64,000 nucleotides of DNA. It comes from Pedobacter paludis. Lineage in GTDB: Bacteria > Bacteroidota > Bacteroidia > Sphingobacteriales > Sphingobacteriaceae. Below are positions 25,697 through 34,455 of this stretch, piece after piece. The notes beneath the pieces were generated by a model. The model had not been told where the DNA came from. It did no database searches and saw nothing but the letters and a program-made list of their open reading frames with translations. A program made the translations under genes and the position numbers. Numbering within the stretch: the stretch's first letter is position 1; every line of letters begins with the position of its first letter. The stretch is from the NCBI RefSeq assembly GCF_003173575.1, contig NZ_QGNY01000005.1:62001-126000 (forward strand), given 5' to 3'.

Positions 25697-25719
25697 TAAA
25701 AAAACAGCCTTGATAGGCT
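25697..25719 (-). terminator. terminator downstream of the PH-like membrane protein gene
   Basis: AGCCT-TGAT-AGGCT at 25706-25719 is a short perfect stem-loop; on the minus strand it is followed by a run of T's at 25697-25704, with one G between. Confidence 0.65.
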
Positions 25720-25786
25720 TAATTTAGTGGGTGGGATTTTTACGGGATTTATGTGTTGAAATTTGGGGAAATAATGCCCCGTTCGA

Positions 25787-26275
25787 TTATTTCAAATTCC
25801 TCATTTCTTCTTTAATAACTAAAAATAATTCGTTAGGTCGCTGTGTACCAATAAAGTATTCCAAGCCATCCCGATCGGTTAAAACAACGGCATCCTTACC
25901 CGAAGAGTAAAAACGAATGGTGCCTTTGGTATGAAGATTATATACTGGGTTGTTAAAAAAATACCGGCTGTAAGTTGCTTTGCGTACATCAACAATGCTA
26001 TTCAGATCTATCTTAACCCGCTTGGTTGTCCAAAGTCCATCTAAGATCAAGCTTTTATTATCTACAACTATTTTGTACTGTATCAGGAAGAGCAAAAGCA
26101 TGGAAACGCCAATGATGCCAAAGCCAACTACCAAAAATAAATCTTGGGTATTATCTCGGTCGCGTTCATAAACATAAGCGGCAAAACAAAATGCAGCCAT
26201 AATAAGCCGAATGAAAATGCGAACATAATCACGACCGATGTATTGTTTTTCTATGTAGGCGTATCTGCTTTCCAC
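25787..26275 (-). CDS. two-helix membrane protein with PH-like domain
   Basis: The 162-residue protein has two adjacent membrane helices (about 21-37 and 45-65) and a C-terminal soluble beta-rich domain (about 68-160: YKIVVDNKSLILDGLWTTKRVKIDLNSIVDVR) resembling bacterial PH domains (bPH/YdbT-like). No enzymatic residues are evident. Its ATG directly abuts the tilS stop codon, so it is translated from the tilS transcript and probably co-regulated with it. Function unknown. Confidence 0.65.
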   Translation of the reverse strand: MESRYAYIEKQYIGRDYVRIFIRLIMAAFCFAAYVYERDRDNTQDLFLVVGFGIIGVSMLLLFLIQYKIVVDNKSLILDGLWTTKRVKIDLNSIVDVRKATYSRYFFNNPVYNLHTKGTIRFYSSGKDAVVLTDRDGLEYFIGTQRPNELFLVIKEEMRNLK

Positions 26276-27607
26276 TTAATTTATTTTGAGTTCGAATATA
26301 GCAACTTTTTTTGTTGTGGCTGTTAACTTATAACGGTTATCCTGACGCATCCCTGCAATCCAAATTACATCCCCGTTTCCATTAATTAAAATCGGGATAC
26401 TTGTTTTTAAATGCAAAGGCACTTTTTCATCAATAAAAAAATCACTTAATTTTTTAAAATTCCGCATACCCAAAGGGATAAATTTATCGCCATTTTGCCA
26501 ATTTCGAATAATTAAAGGGAAAATCAATTTGCTTAAATCTACAAATGCCTTAAACTTATTTACCTCAAATTTTAAATCATCGGTAAAAGCCTGGGCAATC
26601 TCACTTTCGCCAAATTTGATGGTTTTTGTAACGGGATGAAAGTATTGATTTGCGATAACCCCTTCCTGTATTTCTACAATAACCAAGTGATTTCTGTTAA
26701 TGATAGCCTGATGACTTGCACTAAAAAAGTGCGTACCGGTTAAACCCTTTAAACTGGATAAAATTTCTGAGATCACGGTTTCTGTAAAACCATAAGGCTT
26801 CAAAAGTTCAAACAAAAGCAGTTTCTGTGGATTTAAATTTTCAATTTTATTTAAGGCAATATAAATTCCATCACCTTTTTTTATGATGATCTTCTCTGCT
26901 ATTTTTTTCAGCCTCAACGCTAAAAAATCTTCAATTTCTGCAAATCGGGCAATATTTTCAGCAAATGTTTTTTCAAGATTTGGATTAATCTCCTGCAGAT
27001 GGGGTATTACTTCTAACCTAATTTTATTTCTTGTATAGTTGGTGCTTAAATTCGAACTGTCTTCTACAAAGCTTAAGTCATTTTTATTAACCACCTCATT
27101 AATCTCTTGGCGATTTAAAAAAAGTAACGGCCTAATTAATCGATCTCTTTTGGGCAAAATACCATGCAAACCACTTATTCCAGTTCCTCTTGTTAAATTG
27201 ATAATTACCGTTTCAACGGCATCATTTTGATGTTGGGCCAATGCGATATAATCGTAATTTTCCTTTATTCTAATTTCTTCGAACCACGCATAACGAAGCG
27301 AACGTGCTGCCATCTGTGTAGAAACTTTATTTTCGGCAGCATATTTTTTTGTATCAAATTGCGTTACATAAAAAGGCAGGCTTAAGCTAGCAGCAAGCAT
27401 TTTAACAAAATTCTCATCACGCTGTGCTTCATCTGCCCTTAAATTAAAATTACAATGCGCAACGCCAATCTCAACCCCAATCGCTTTAAACAGATGCAGC
27501 ATTAATACCGAATCTTTACCACCGCTTACGGCTAAAAGAATCCTGTTACCTTGATTGAAAAGCTTGTGGTGTTCAATAAAATCCTGAAATTGCGTTAAGG
27601 GTAACAT
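26276..27607 (-). CDS. tilS: TilS, tRNA(Ile)-lysidine synthase
   Basis: TilS ligates lysine to C34 of the tRNA-Ile CAU anticodon using ATP. The PP-loop motif SGGKDS is at about residues 28-33 from the chosen start, followed by AHCNFNLRADEAQRDE and IALAQHQNDAVET, and the C-terminal TilS domain (GDKFIPLGMRNFKKLSDFFID). The frame extends to 27655, but the ATG at 27607 gives the usual spacing to the PP loop, and a TAnnTTTG promoter element (27612-27619) lies just upstream of it. The mature length of 443 residues is normal. Confidence 0.95.
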   Translation of the reverse strand: MLPLTQFQDFIEHHKLFNQGNRILLAVSGGKDSVLMLHLFKAIGVEIGVAHCNFNLRADEAQRDENFVKMLAASLSLPFYVTQFDTKKYAAENKVSTQMAARSLRYAWFEEIRIKENYDYIALAQHQNDAVETVIINLTRGTGISGLHGILPKRDRLIRPLLFLNRQEINEVVNKNDLSFVEDSSNLSTNYTRNKIRLEVIPHLQEINPNLEKTFAENIARFAEIEDFLALRLKKIAEKIIIKKGDGIYIALNKIENLNPQKLLLFELLKPYGFTETVISEILSSLKGLTGTHFFSASHQAIINRNHLVIVEIQEGVIANQYFHPVTKTIKFGESEIAQAFTDDLKFEVNKFKAFVDLSKLIFPLIIRNWQNGDKFIPLGMRNFKKLSDFFIDEKVPLHLKTSIPILINGNGDVIWIAGMRQDNRYKLTATTKKVAIFELKIN

Positions 27608-27611
27608 CCAC

Positions 27612-27619
27612 CAAAAATA
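27612..27619 (-). promoter_or_regulatory. -7 element of tilS (TATTTTTG)
   Basis: On the minus strand TATTTTTG matches the Bacteroidota -7 consensus TAnnTTTG and ends only 4 nt before the tilS ATG at 27607, so the transcript would be leaderless or nearly so. Confidence 0.55.
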
Positions 27620-27636
27620 TTTAATTTTAACTGGTA

Positions 27637-27652
27637 TTCCGAACGTTCGGAA
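27637..27652. promoter_or_regulatory. 16-bp perfect palindrome, candidate operator
   Basis: TTCCGAACGTTCGGAA is a perfect palindrome in the divergent tilS / OstA-like promoter region. It overlaps where the -33 element should lie for both -7 elements (27612-27619 minus, 27661-27668 plus). The symmetry suggests a dimeric regulator, for example of the TetR type; no candidate gene is adjacent. Confidence 0.5.
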
Positions 27653-27660
27653 CAAAAAAC

Positions 27661-27668
27661 TAACTTTG
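27661..27668 (+). promoter_or_regulatory. -7 element of the OstA-like gene (TAACTTTG)
   Basis: TAACTTTG matches TAnnTTTG exactly and ends 4 nt before the GTG start codon at 27673. Confidence 0.6.
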
Positions 27669-27672
27669 TAGA

Positions 27673-29994
27673 GTGCATAAAATATTTGTCTTTTTATTTT
27701 TATTGATTTGCCCCGCAGTTTTGTTCGGTCAGCAAAAACCTTCTATTATTAAAATTATATCCTTCGAACAGATAACCGGTGCCCCTAAGGCAAAAGTATC
27801 TTATCTCCGCAAACCTGTTTTCCAGCAAGATAATGCCACATTAAGTTGTGATAGTGCAGTTTATTACAGCGAGCGAAATTATTTCGAAGCTTATAAAAAC
27901 GTACATATTAATCAGCTAACTACCAATATTTATTCTGATCAACTGGAATATGATGGAAATAAAAAACATGCCCATTTAACCGGAAATGTTCGAATGGAGG
28001 ATCCAACTTCTGTTTTAACCACCAATATTTTGGATTATAATACACTGAGTAAGATAGGCACCTACACCAGTGGCGGTAAAATTGTCAATCAGGATGTTAC
28101 CTTAACCAGTAAAAACGGATACTATTTTAGTACAAGTAACGATTCTTATTTTAGGTATAACGTTGTGGTTGTTACTCCTCAGGTTACCATTAAATCAGAT
28201 ACGCTTCGATATAATACGCAAACTAAATGGACCTACTTTTATGGCCCTACCAATATTAAGGGAAAAGATGATAATCTTTATACTGAAAACGGCGCTTATA
28301 ATACCATGACCGAAGATGCCTACTTTGGAAAGAAAAATTTATATACACAAGGTACCCGATCTTTAAAAGGCGACAGTTTATACTATTTTGGAAAAATCGG
28401 CTATGGAAAGGCTGTTAAAAATATCGTTTTTTCTGATTCGAAGGATAAAATGAAAATGTTTGGCGATTTAGGGTTCTATTACAAAATAGACCAGCGAACA
28501 TTAGTTACTCGGAATGCTTATCTGGGTATCGGCACCGAAGATTCAATCATGGTAAAAAATAAAAAACGCCCCGATAGTTTATGGCTTGGCGCAGATACAC
28601 TGGAAACGCAAATGGTTTTGCAAAAAACCTTAAAACTGGTTCCAAAAATCTCGATTAAAGCAGATAATCAGGTAGGAGAAGATGATGAGGATGGCGGAAC
28701 CAAGGAAAAATCGGGCGGAGGTGAAAAAATCGGGGCGCCAAAACGTGGTACCAATGCTGATCGATCTACGCCAATAGATAAAGTTATCGATACTAAAAAC
28801 CCAAAGAAAAATAAAAAAGGGAACAAGGCTGAAGACAATAAAACCAATTTACCGGAGAATATTCCCGACAGCTTAAAAACCAAGGTAGATTCGCTTTCCA
28901 AGAGTTTGGCTCTTAAGCCAGACAGCTTAATTAAAGCTAATCTTTTAAAGGCGAAAGCAGATTCCATAATTAAAAACCTGCCGAAAATAAAGGCGGATAG
29001 CTTACAGCAACGTTCTACAGCTAAGGCCACAGATTTATTAAAAAAAACACCAAAAGTAGATTTGGACAGCTTAAATAAAAGCATGGAGAAAAATCTGCTT
29101 AATTCAAACAAAAACAAGGTTGTTTCAAAAGCGAAAGCAACATTAACCAAACCAGATACCGTACAATTTAATCCAGCTGATACCGTACAAGCTCGGGTAA
29201 TTAGAGCTTATCACGGCGTTAAGATCTTTAAAAGCAATATTCAGGCAAAAACCGATAGTTTATTTTATACCAGTGCCGATTCTACTTTACGCTGTTTCAT
29301 CAATCCGATTATTTGGTCGGAAGGCTCACAGCAGATTGGTGATACAATTTATGTGCAGTTTAAAAAGAACAAGCTGAATAATCTACAAGCCATTCGCAAT
29401 GCATTTTTGGTTAATACACCTAAGGATTCGCTTCGTTTTAACCAAATTAAGGGAAGATTAATGACTGGTTTTTTTAATGATGGAAAATTGAAAAATCTAT
29501 ATGTTGATGGCAATGCAGAAAGTATTTATTACACTCAGGATGACAGCACGAAGGTTTACAAAGAGATGAACCAAACGCTGAGTAGCCGGATTAAGTTTAT
29601 TTTTAAGGATAACGATATTGATGATATTGTTTACATTAAGGGAGTTGAAGGCGCATTAAATCCTGAAGTTAAGGTAGCTAAAGACAATGTGCTGAAAGGA
29701 TTCTCCTGGAAACCAACTGAAAGACCGAAATCTAAAAAAGATGCAATAGGCTCTGCGGGTAAAACCAAACCAAAGGCAAAGCCAAAAACGCCTGTTAACG
29801 CGACAGCCACAAAAGGAAAAACCCCTTTGCAACCTTTATCTCCAAAGAAAGAGGTGCTTAAAGACAGTCTGATCAAAAAAATAGAATCAACAAAACCAAT
29901 CTTAAAATCCGACACAACAAATTTCGGTATTAAACCAATTTTGCCAAAAAAAGATTCTCTGAACAAGATGGAGAAAGTGATTGAAAAGCAATAG
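27673..29994 (+). CDS. OstA/LptA-like exported protein
   Basis: The 773-residue protein begins at a GTG and has a signal peptide (KIFVFLFLLICPAVLFGQQ). Repeated OstA/LptA-type strands (FQQDNATLSCDSAVYYSERNYFEA, YEAYKNVHINQ, LTGNVRME, LTSKNGYYFSTSND) form a beta-jellyroll that shuttles lipopolysaccharide in the Lpt pathway; Bacteroidota have long versions like this. Around residues 340-500 a Lys/Asp/Ser-rich low-complexity insert with recurrent 'KADSL' words interrupts it, and OstA-like strands resume afterwards (RAYHGVKIFKSNIQAKTDSLFYT). It ends in another basic tail. The role in LPS transport is inferred from family. Confidence 0.85.
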   Translation: MHKIFVFLFLLICPAVLFGQQKPSIIKIISFEQITGAPKAKVSYLRKPVFQQDNATLSCDSAVYYSERNYFEAYKNVHINQLTTNIYSDQLEYDGNKKHAHLTGNVRMEDPTSVLTTNILDYNTLSKIGTYTSGGKIVNQDVTLTSKNGYYFSTSNDSYFRYNVVVVTPQVTIKSDTLRYNTQTKWTYFYGPTNIKGKDDNLYTENGAYNTMTEDAYFGKKNLYTQGTRSLKGDSLYYFGKIGYGKAVKNIVFSDSKDKMKMFGDLGFYYKIDQRTLVTRNAYLGIGTEDSIMVKNKKRPDSLWLGADTLETQMVLQKTLKLVPKISIKADNQVGEDDEDGGTKEKSGGGEKIGAPKRGTNADRSTPIDKVIDTKNPKKNKKGNKAEDNKTNLPENIPDSLKTKVDSLSKSLALKPDSLIKANLLKAKADSIIKNLPKIKADSLQQRSTAKATDLLKKTPKVDLDSLNKSMEKNLLNSNKNKVVSKAKATLTKPDTVQFNPADTVQARVIRAYHGVKIFKSNIQAKTDSLFYTSADSTLRCFINPIIWSEGSQQIGDTIYVQFKKNKLNNLQAIRNAFLVNTPKDSLRFNQIKGRLMTGFFNDGKLKNLYVDGNAESIYYTQDDSTKVYKEMNQTLSSRIKFIFKDNDIDDIVYIKGVEGALNPEVKVAKDNVLKGFSWKPTERPKSKKDAIGSAGKTKPKAKPKTPVNATATKGKTPLQPLSPKKEVLKDSLIKKIESTKPILKSDTTNFGIKPILPKKDSLNKMEKVIEKQ

Positions 29995-30066
29995 AATGAT
30001 TTAACTATCGTATTTTTCTTTGATGGTATTTGGAAACACGTACAGTAGCTTAGAAACAATAGATAT

Positions 30067-30639
30067 TTAAGCTTTCAAAAAAGCAATCATTTTGCTTAGT
30101 GCAATTGCTCTATGGCTAATTTTATTTTTCTCTTCCATGCTCATTTCTGCAAACGTAATATCGTATCCATTTGGCTGGAAGATCGGATCATAACCAAAGC
30201 CTTTTGTACCACTCAATTCCTCGCGAATTGTTCCCTCAATTATACCTTCAAATAAGTGGTTTTTTCCATCCTGCATTAAGGATATAACTGTTTTGAATCT
30301 AGCTTTTCGATTGCTATTTCCTTTCAGTTTTTCCAAAACTAGATTTATGTTTTCTAAACTGTCACGGCTTCCCGAATATCGAGCCGAATAAACTCCCGGC
30401 TCATTATTTAAAGCTTCTATTTCCAAACCACTATCATCTGCAAAACAATCTAAATTATAATGCTCAACAACGTAATTGCTTTTTAATGTTGCATTTCCCT
30501 CGAAAGTATCGGCAGTTTCAGGAATATCTACAAAACAGCCAATATCTTCCAAATTTAGAACTTCATACTGTCCTTCTAAAGCGAACCGGATTTCTTCTGT
30601 TTTATGTTGATTGTTTGTTGCAAATACCAGTTTTTTCAT
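30067..30639 (-). CDS. rdgB: RdgB/HAM1 XTP/dITP pyrophosphatase
   Basis: This 190-residue enzyme hydrolyses non-canonical purine triphosphates (dITP, XTP) to monophosphates, keeping them out of DNA. Conserved motifs are FATNNQHKTEEI at the N-terminus, FADDSGLEIEALNNEPGVYSARYSG in the centre and TKGFGYDPIFQP plus SHRAIAL at the C-terminus. Length is normal. It is the second gene after the 217-residue protein on the same strand, 48 bp apart. Confidence 0.95.
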   Translation of the reverse strand: MKKLVFATNNQHKTEEIRFALEGQYEVLNLEDIGCFVDIPETADTFEGNATLKSNYVVEHYNLDCFADDSGLEIEALNNEPGVYSARYSGSRDSLENINLVLEKLKGNSNRKARFKTVISLMQDGKNHLFEGIIEGTIREELSGTKGFGYDPIFQPNGYDITFAEMSMEEKNKISHRAIALSKMIAFLKA

Positions 30640-30687
30640 TAAAAAGATTACGTTTAGAAATTGAAACCATTGATGTTTTCTGGAAAT

Positions 30688-31341
30688 TTATTTTAATTTT
30701 TGAAGATTGCCCCAAAGTAATTTCTTGGCACTTATATCACCATCTAAATCGTGAAGGTTTGGAGCAAAAATCATTTTTGTTGTTTCATGAAGGATAATTT
30801 CGTTTTGCCAAATTAAATTTAACTTTAAGGTTTGAGTTTCTACTCCGAAAGAAAGCATAATCTGGGGTTTAAAAAATTGATGAAGTTCGATAAAATCAGT
30901 TCCCAAATAATTCGCATAATTCAGCAAGGCAAAATCAGGCGTTCCAAGATCTACAGCTTTTACAATTTTACGAAGCAATTCTCTTCCCTGTTCAGTACTT
31001 ACATCATTGGTTTTATCATGAACCAAAATCAGTACCGATTTCTTGTTTCCACCTAAATATTTAAACACTTTTGGGGCAACAGGTTCTTCCACAATAAGCG
31101 GAATATCAGCAGGTTTGGGGTATTCTTTAACTTCTTTTGAAAGAATATCTGCTTCAATTTTAGGGATTTCTTGAGCTAAAGGAGATTCTAAATGCTCTTT
31201 TACAAAAACTGGCTCATCAGCAAAAACTGGTTTTTCGATATTCCCAGGTGCCATTTGTATAGATTTATCCTCAACAAGAAAAACATCTTCGGTAAAAAAT
31301 AAACGTAAAGCATGCTCATTGTTGGTAACCTGGTTTTCCAT
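30688..31341 (-). CDS. unknown protein, possibly HolD (DNA polymerase III psi)-like
   Basis: This 217-residue protein is not clearly known to me. The first 95 residues are poorly conserved in character (acidic, Pro-rich, EKPVFADEPVFVKEHLESP). The C-terminal half is a compact alpha/beta domain (VLILVHDKTND...LLRKIVKAVDLG...FALLNYANY...) ending FAPNLHDLDGDISAKKLLWGNLQKLK. That ending resembles the HolD/uracil-glycosylase-like ending in which a 'PSLxxLxxDxxxKxxLWxxL' segment closes the domain. This is a pattern-based suggestion only. It lies upstream of rdgB, a nucleotide-pool cleaning gene. Confidence 0.45.
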   Translation of the reverse strand: MENQVTNNEHALRLFFTEDVFLVEDKSIQMAPGNIEKPVFADEPVFVKEHLESPLAQEIPKIEADILSKEVKEYPKPADIPLIVEEPVAPKVFKYLGGNKKSVLILVHDKTNDVSTEQGRELLRKIVKAVDLGTPDFALLNYANYLGTDFIELHQFFKPQIMLSFGVETQTLKLNLIWQNEIILHETTKMIFAPNLHDLDGDISAKKLLWGNLQKLK

Positions 31342-31445
31342 TCGTATTTTTGCAGTATAATAATTTCTGTTAAAATTAGTTAAATATCTTATAATAGCGT
31401 CGCTAATTGTTACTTTTATCCCTTAAAATTTACAGACTACTCAGC

Positions 31446-32033
31446 GTGAGAAAGGCTTATTGCTTATTCGTTTTTTGCTTTATTTACAGTATGTCGTTTG
31501 CACAAAACGTAGCTGTTATAAACGGTAAACCTTTAAGCAGCAAAGAGTTTCTTTGGGCTTACAAAAAGAGCCACAATGGGAGTACAACTGCAGATTACAA
31601 CAGTTTGGAAGCTTATTTAAGTTTGTATGTGAATTTTAAATTGAAGGTTTTAGACGCTCGCGAAATGGGTTTGGATAAAAATCCGATCTATCAAGAAGAA
31701 GTTAAAACTTATGAAGATGCGCTTACAACCCATAAAAAGGTTAGCAATAGCGGAAAAGACCATGATTATTTGGTAAACGAATACCGAGAAGGTGTTTTAA
31801 TGTTTAACGTTTCTGAGCAAAAAATTTGGAATAAAGCACAGGATGATGAACAGGCAATAATCGATTTTTACAATAAAAACCAACAGAATTACAATAAACC
31901 TTTGAGTGAAGTTAAAGGCCAGGTTATCGCCGATTACCAACAAACATTAGAAGAAAACTGGCTTAAAACCCTTAAAGAAAAGTATCAGGTTAAGATTAAT
32001 GAAAACGAATTGAAAAAACTGGCAAAACAGTAA
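31446..32033 (+). CDS. SurA-like periplasmic chaperone lacking a PPIase domain
   Basis: From the GTG at 31446 the protein has 195 residues with a signal peptide (RKAYCLFVFCFIYSMSFAQ). It matches the SurA/PpiD N-terminal helical domain (AVINGKPLSSKEFLWAYKKS, LYVNFKLKVLDAREMGLDKNP) and the C-terminal helix (SEVKGQVIADYQQTLEENWLKTLKEKYQVKI), but the central parvulin domain is absent; about 45 residues link the two. The next gene, 60 bp downstream, is a full SurA-like protein. It could be an accessory chaperone or a product of internal deletion. A TTG at 31407 is an alternative upstream start. Confidence 0.72.
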   Translation: MRKAYCLFVFCFIYSMSFAQNVAVINGKPLSSKEFLWAYKKSHNGSTTADYNSLEAYLSLYVNFKLKVLDAREMGLDKNPIYQEEVKTYEDALTTHKKVSNSGKDHDYLVNEYREGVLMFNVSEQKIWNKAQDDEQAIIDFYNKNQQNYNKPLSEVKGQVIADYQQTLEENWLKTLKEKYQVKINENELKKLAKQ

Positions 32034-32067
32034 ATCAATGTTATTAACATAATCTGCCCATTAATAT

Positions 32068-32075
32068 TAAATTTG
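32068..32075 (+). promoter_or_regulatory. -7 element TAAATTTG upstream of the SurA-like gene
   Basis: An exact TAnnTTTG match ends 18 bp before the ATG at 32094, suggesting a promoter of its own for the SurA-like gene, though read-through from the upstream gene is possible. Confidence 0.5.
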
Positions 32076-32093
32076 CAAAATACAATAAATAGA

Positions 32094-33458
32094 ATGAAGA
32101 AAGTTTTTTTAGTAGCAACCGCTTTAATTTGCTTGTTTTTGAATAGTTATGCCCAACCAGGGAAACATAACATCGATAAAGTTGCTGCTGTTGTAGGTAA
32201 TAACATTATCCTACTGTCAGATTTGAACCAACAATACACACAATATCTTTATCAGGGAAATCCTGCAAATCCAGAAATTAAGTGTAAAATTTTACAAAAT
32301 ACCTTAACGCAGAAATTGCTAAAACAACAAGCAGAGATTGACTCCGTAATGGTTGAAGATGGACAAGTTGATGATGAGGTGAATAAGAGAATGCGTTATA
32401 GCATGCAACGTGCCGGAGGACAGGAACGTTTAGAGCAATTTTTAAACAAGTCTCTTCTTCAGTACAAAGATGAGATTAGGCCATCGGTAAAGGATGAGCT
32501 AATTGCACAAAAAATGCAGGCTAAAATTACCGAAAACATTAACGTTACGCCAATGGAAGTAGAGAAATACTTTAAAACACTTGGTGATAGCATTCCAGAA
32601 TTTAATACGGAAGTAGAAGTTGGTGAGGTTATTTTAAATCCTCAGTTAACCAGAGCCGAAAAACAAAGATTTCACGATAAGATAGAGGCTTTACGCTTAA
32701 GGGTTAAAGGTGGTGATGATTTTGGCGTATTGGCAAAAACATATTCTGAAGACCCAGGGTCATCTGCTGATGGGGGTGATTTAGGTTTCTTTGATAGAAG
32801 CACCATGGCTAAAGAATTTACCGCCTGGGCATTTAAACTTAAGGCCGGAGAAATGTCGCCGGTTTTCGAAACTGAGTTTGGTTTTCACATTCTGCAAGTA
32901 ATTGAACGTCGTGGAGAACAAGTTCACGCTCGCCACATTTTAATTAGACCTGCTACAACTCCTGAAAGTTTAGTAAGGCTAAAGGCACACGCAGATAGTA
33001 TTTACAACAATTTAATTGCGAAAAAATTAACCTTTGCAGCTGCCGCAAATTTATATTCTGATAATAAGGAAACAAAGTTTAACGGTGGAATGATGTTGAA
33101 TGCTGAAAATGTTCAGGCAAGAAGTACTTTTATTCCGGTTGATAAATTAGACCCTACAGTATTTTTGGTAATTGATACCATGAAAGTTGGTGGTATAGCT
33201 AAACCAGATTTATTCTCTTCGCCAGATGGAAAACAAGGATATCGCATTTTGTATTTGAAATCGAAAATTCCGCCTCACAAAGCAAACTTAGCTCAGGATT
33301 TTCCAAAAATTAGGGATGCTGCACAAAGTGACAAAATTAATCGTACTTTGAGCGAGTGGTTTGAGAAACGTCGTGAAAGCACTTACATTAAAATTGACGA
33401 CGAATTTAACACCTGCGATGAATTAAAAATTTGGACTAAAACTACAGCCGCAAAATAA
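32094..33458 (+). CDS. SurA-like periplasmic peptidylprolyl isomerase
   Basis: From the ATG at 32094 the protein has 454 residues, with a signal peptide (KKVFLVATALICLFLNSYAQ). An N-terminal SurA domain (IDKVAAVVGNNIILLSDLNQQ) is followed by a well-conserved parvulin domain at about 170-270 (RFHDKIEALRLRVKGGDDFG, YSEDPGSSADGGDLGFF, FAFKLKAGEMSPVFETEFGFHILQV) and a second, more diverged one (HARHILIRPATTPESL, NNKETKFNGGMML). It should assist outer-membrane protein folding in the periplasm. The MoxR gene starts 5 bp downstream, so both are in one operon. Confidence 0.92.
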   Translation: MKKVFLVATALICLFLNSYAQPGKHNIDKVAAVVGNNIILLSDLNQQYTQYLYQGNPANPEIKCKILQNTLTQKLLKQQAEIDSVMVEDGQVDDEVNKRMRYSMQRAGGQERLEQFLNKSLLQYKDEIRPSVKDELIAQKMQAKITENINVTPMEVEKYFKTLGDSIPEFNTEVEVGEVILNPQLTRAEKQRFHDKIEALRLRVKGGDDFGVLAKTYSEDPGSSADGGDLGFFDRSTMAKEFTAWAFKLKAGEMSPVFETEFGFHILQVIERRGEQVHARHILIRPATTPESLVRLKAHADSIYNNLIAKKLTFAAAANLYSDNKETKFNGGMMLNAENVQARSTFIPVDKLDPTVFLVIDTMKVGGIAKPDLFSSPDGKQGYRILYLKSKIPPHKANLAQDFPKIRDAAQSDKINRTLSEWFEKRRESTYIKIDDEFNTCDELKIWTKTTAAK

Positions 33459-33463
33459 TACGA

Positions 33464-34426
33464 ATGCAGTACAAGAACGAAGTAGAAGCTGTTGATGCAC
33501 TTCATCAATCTTTCAACAATATTAAAGCCGAAATAAGCAAAGTTGTAGTTGGACAGGATGATGTAATTAAATCTGTTCTTATCGCCATTTTCAGTAACGG
33601 ACATTGTTTATTGGTTGGCGTACCAGGTTTGGCCAAAACGTTGCTGGTACAAACTGTTGCTTCGGTTCTTGATTTAGACTTCAATCGCATTCAATTTACA
33701 CCAGATTTAATGCCCAGCGATATTATTGGTGCAGAAATTTTAGGAGAAGACAGACACTTTAAATTTATTAAGGGACCTGTTTTCTCTAATATAGTTCTGG
33801 CCGATGAGATTAACCGTACCCCTCCGAAAACACAGGCAGCCTTGCTTGAAGCGATGCAGGAGAAATCGGTAACAGCTGCAGGCCAAACCCATACCTTGCC
33901 TAAACCTTTTTTTGTTTTAGCAACTCAAAATCCAATTGAGCAAGAAGGAACTTACCCTTTGCCCGAGGCGCAATTAGACCGTTTTATGTTCAATATTCAG
34001 TTAAATTACCCTGCTTTTGCAGATGAACTGAACATTGTAAAAAACACCACAAGCAATAAAACTGTGCAACTGCAGAAAATTATTCATGCAGATGATATTC
34101 AATATTTTCAAAAACTTATCCGCGATATCCCGGTAACTGATAATGTGCTCCAATATGCTGTAAAATTGGTTTCAAAAACCCGTCCGAACAGCGAATATTC
34201 CACAGAGGCAGTAAATAAATACATTAGCTGGGGCGCCGGACCGCGTGCATCACAATTTTTGGTTTTAGGCGCAAAATGCCATGCAGCTGTTACCGGAAAA
34301 TATGCTCCGGATATTGAAGATGTTCAGGCCGTTGCCGAGGCAATTCTTCGCCATCGTATCGTGAGAAACTATCGTGCAGAGGCTGAAGGCTTATCAATAG
34401 AAAAGATTATTAAGGATCTTCTTTAA
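33464..34426 (+). CDS. MoxR family AAA+ ATPase
   Basis: The 320-residue ATPase has Walker A GVPGLAKT (about 52-59), Walker B VLADEINR, and sensor motif ATQNPIEQEGTYPLPEAQLDRF, all standard for MoxR proteins. The family acts as a chaperone with VWA-domain partners in maturation of enzyme or envelope complexes. No VWA or DUF58 gene follows here (the next gene is unrelated and on the minus strand), which is unusual for MoxR. It is joined to the SurA-like gene with a 5-bp gap. Confidence 0.95.
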   Translation: MQYKNEVEAVDALHQSFNNIKAEISKVVVGQDDVIKSVLIAIFSNGHCLLVGVPGLAKTLLVQTVASVLDLDFNRIQFTPDLMPSDIIGAEILGEDRHFKFIKGPVFSNIVLADEINRTPPKTQAALLEAMQEKSVTAAGQTHTLPKPFFVLATQNPIEQEGTYPLPEAQLDRFMFNIQLNYPAFADELNIVKNTTSNKTVQLQKIIHADDIQYFQKLIRDIPVTDNVLQYAVKLVSKTRPNSEYSTEAVNKYISWGAGPRASQFLVLGAKCHAAVTGKYAPDIEDVQAVAEAILRHRIVRNYRAEAEGLSIEKIIKDLL

Positions 34427-34455
34427 GCTAAATTTCTTAATCTTTAATCGATAGG

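Noticed and set aside
28668..29150. 160-codon minus-strand frame
   Set aside because: Antisense to the low-complexity part of the OstA-like gene; open only because of biased codons there.
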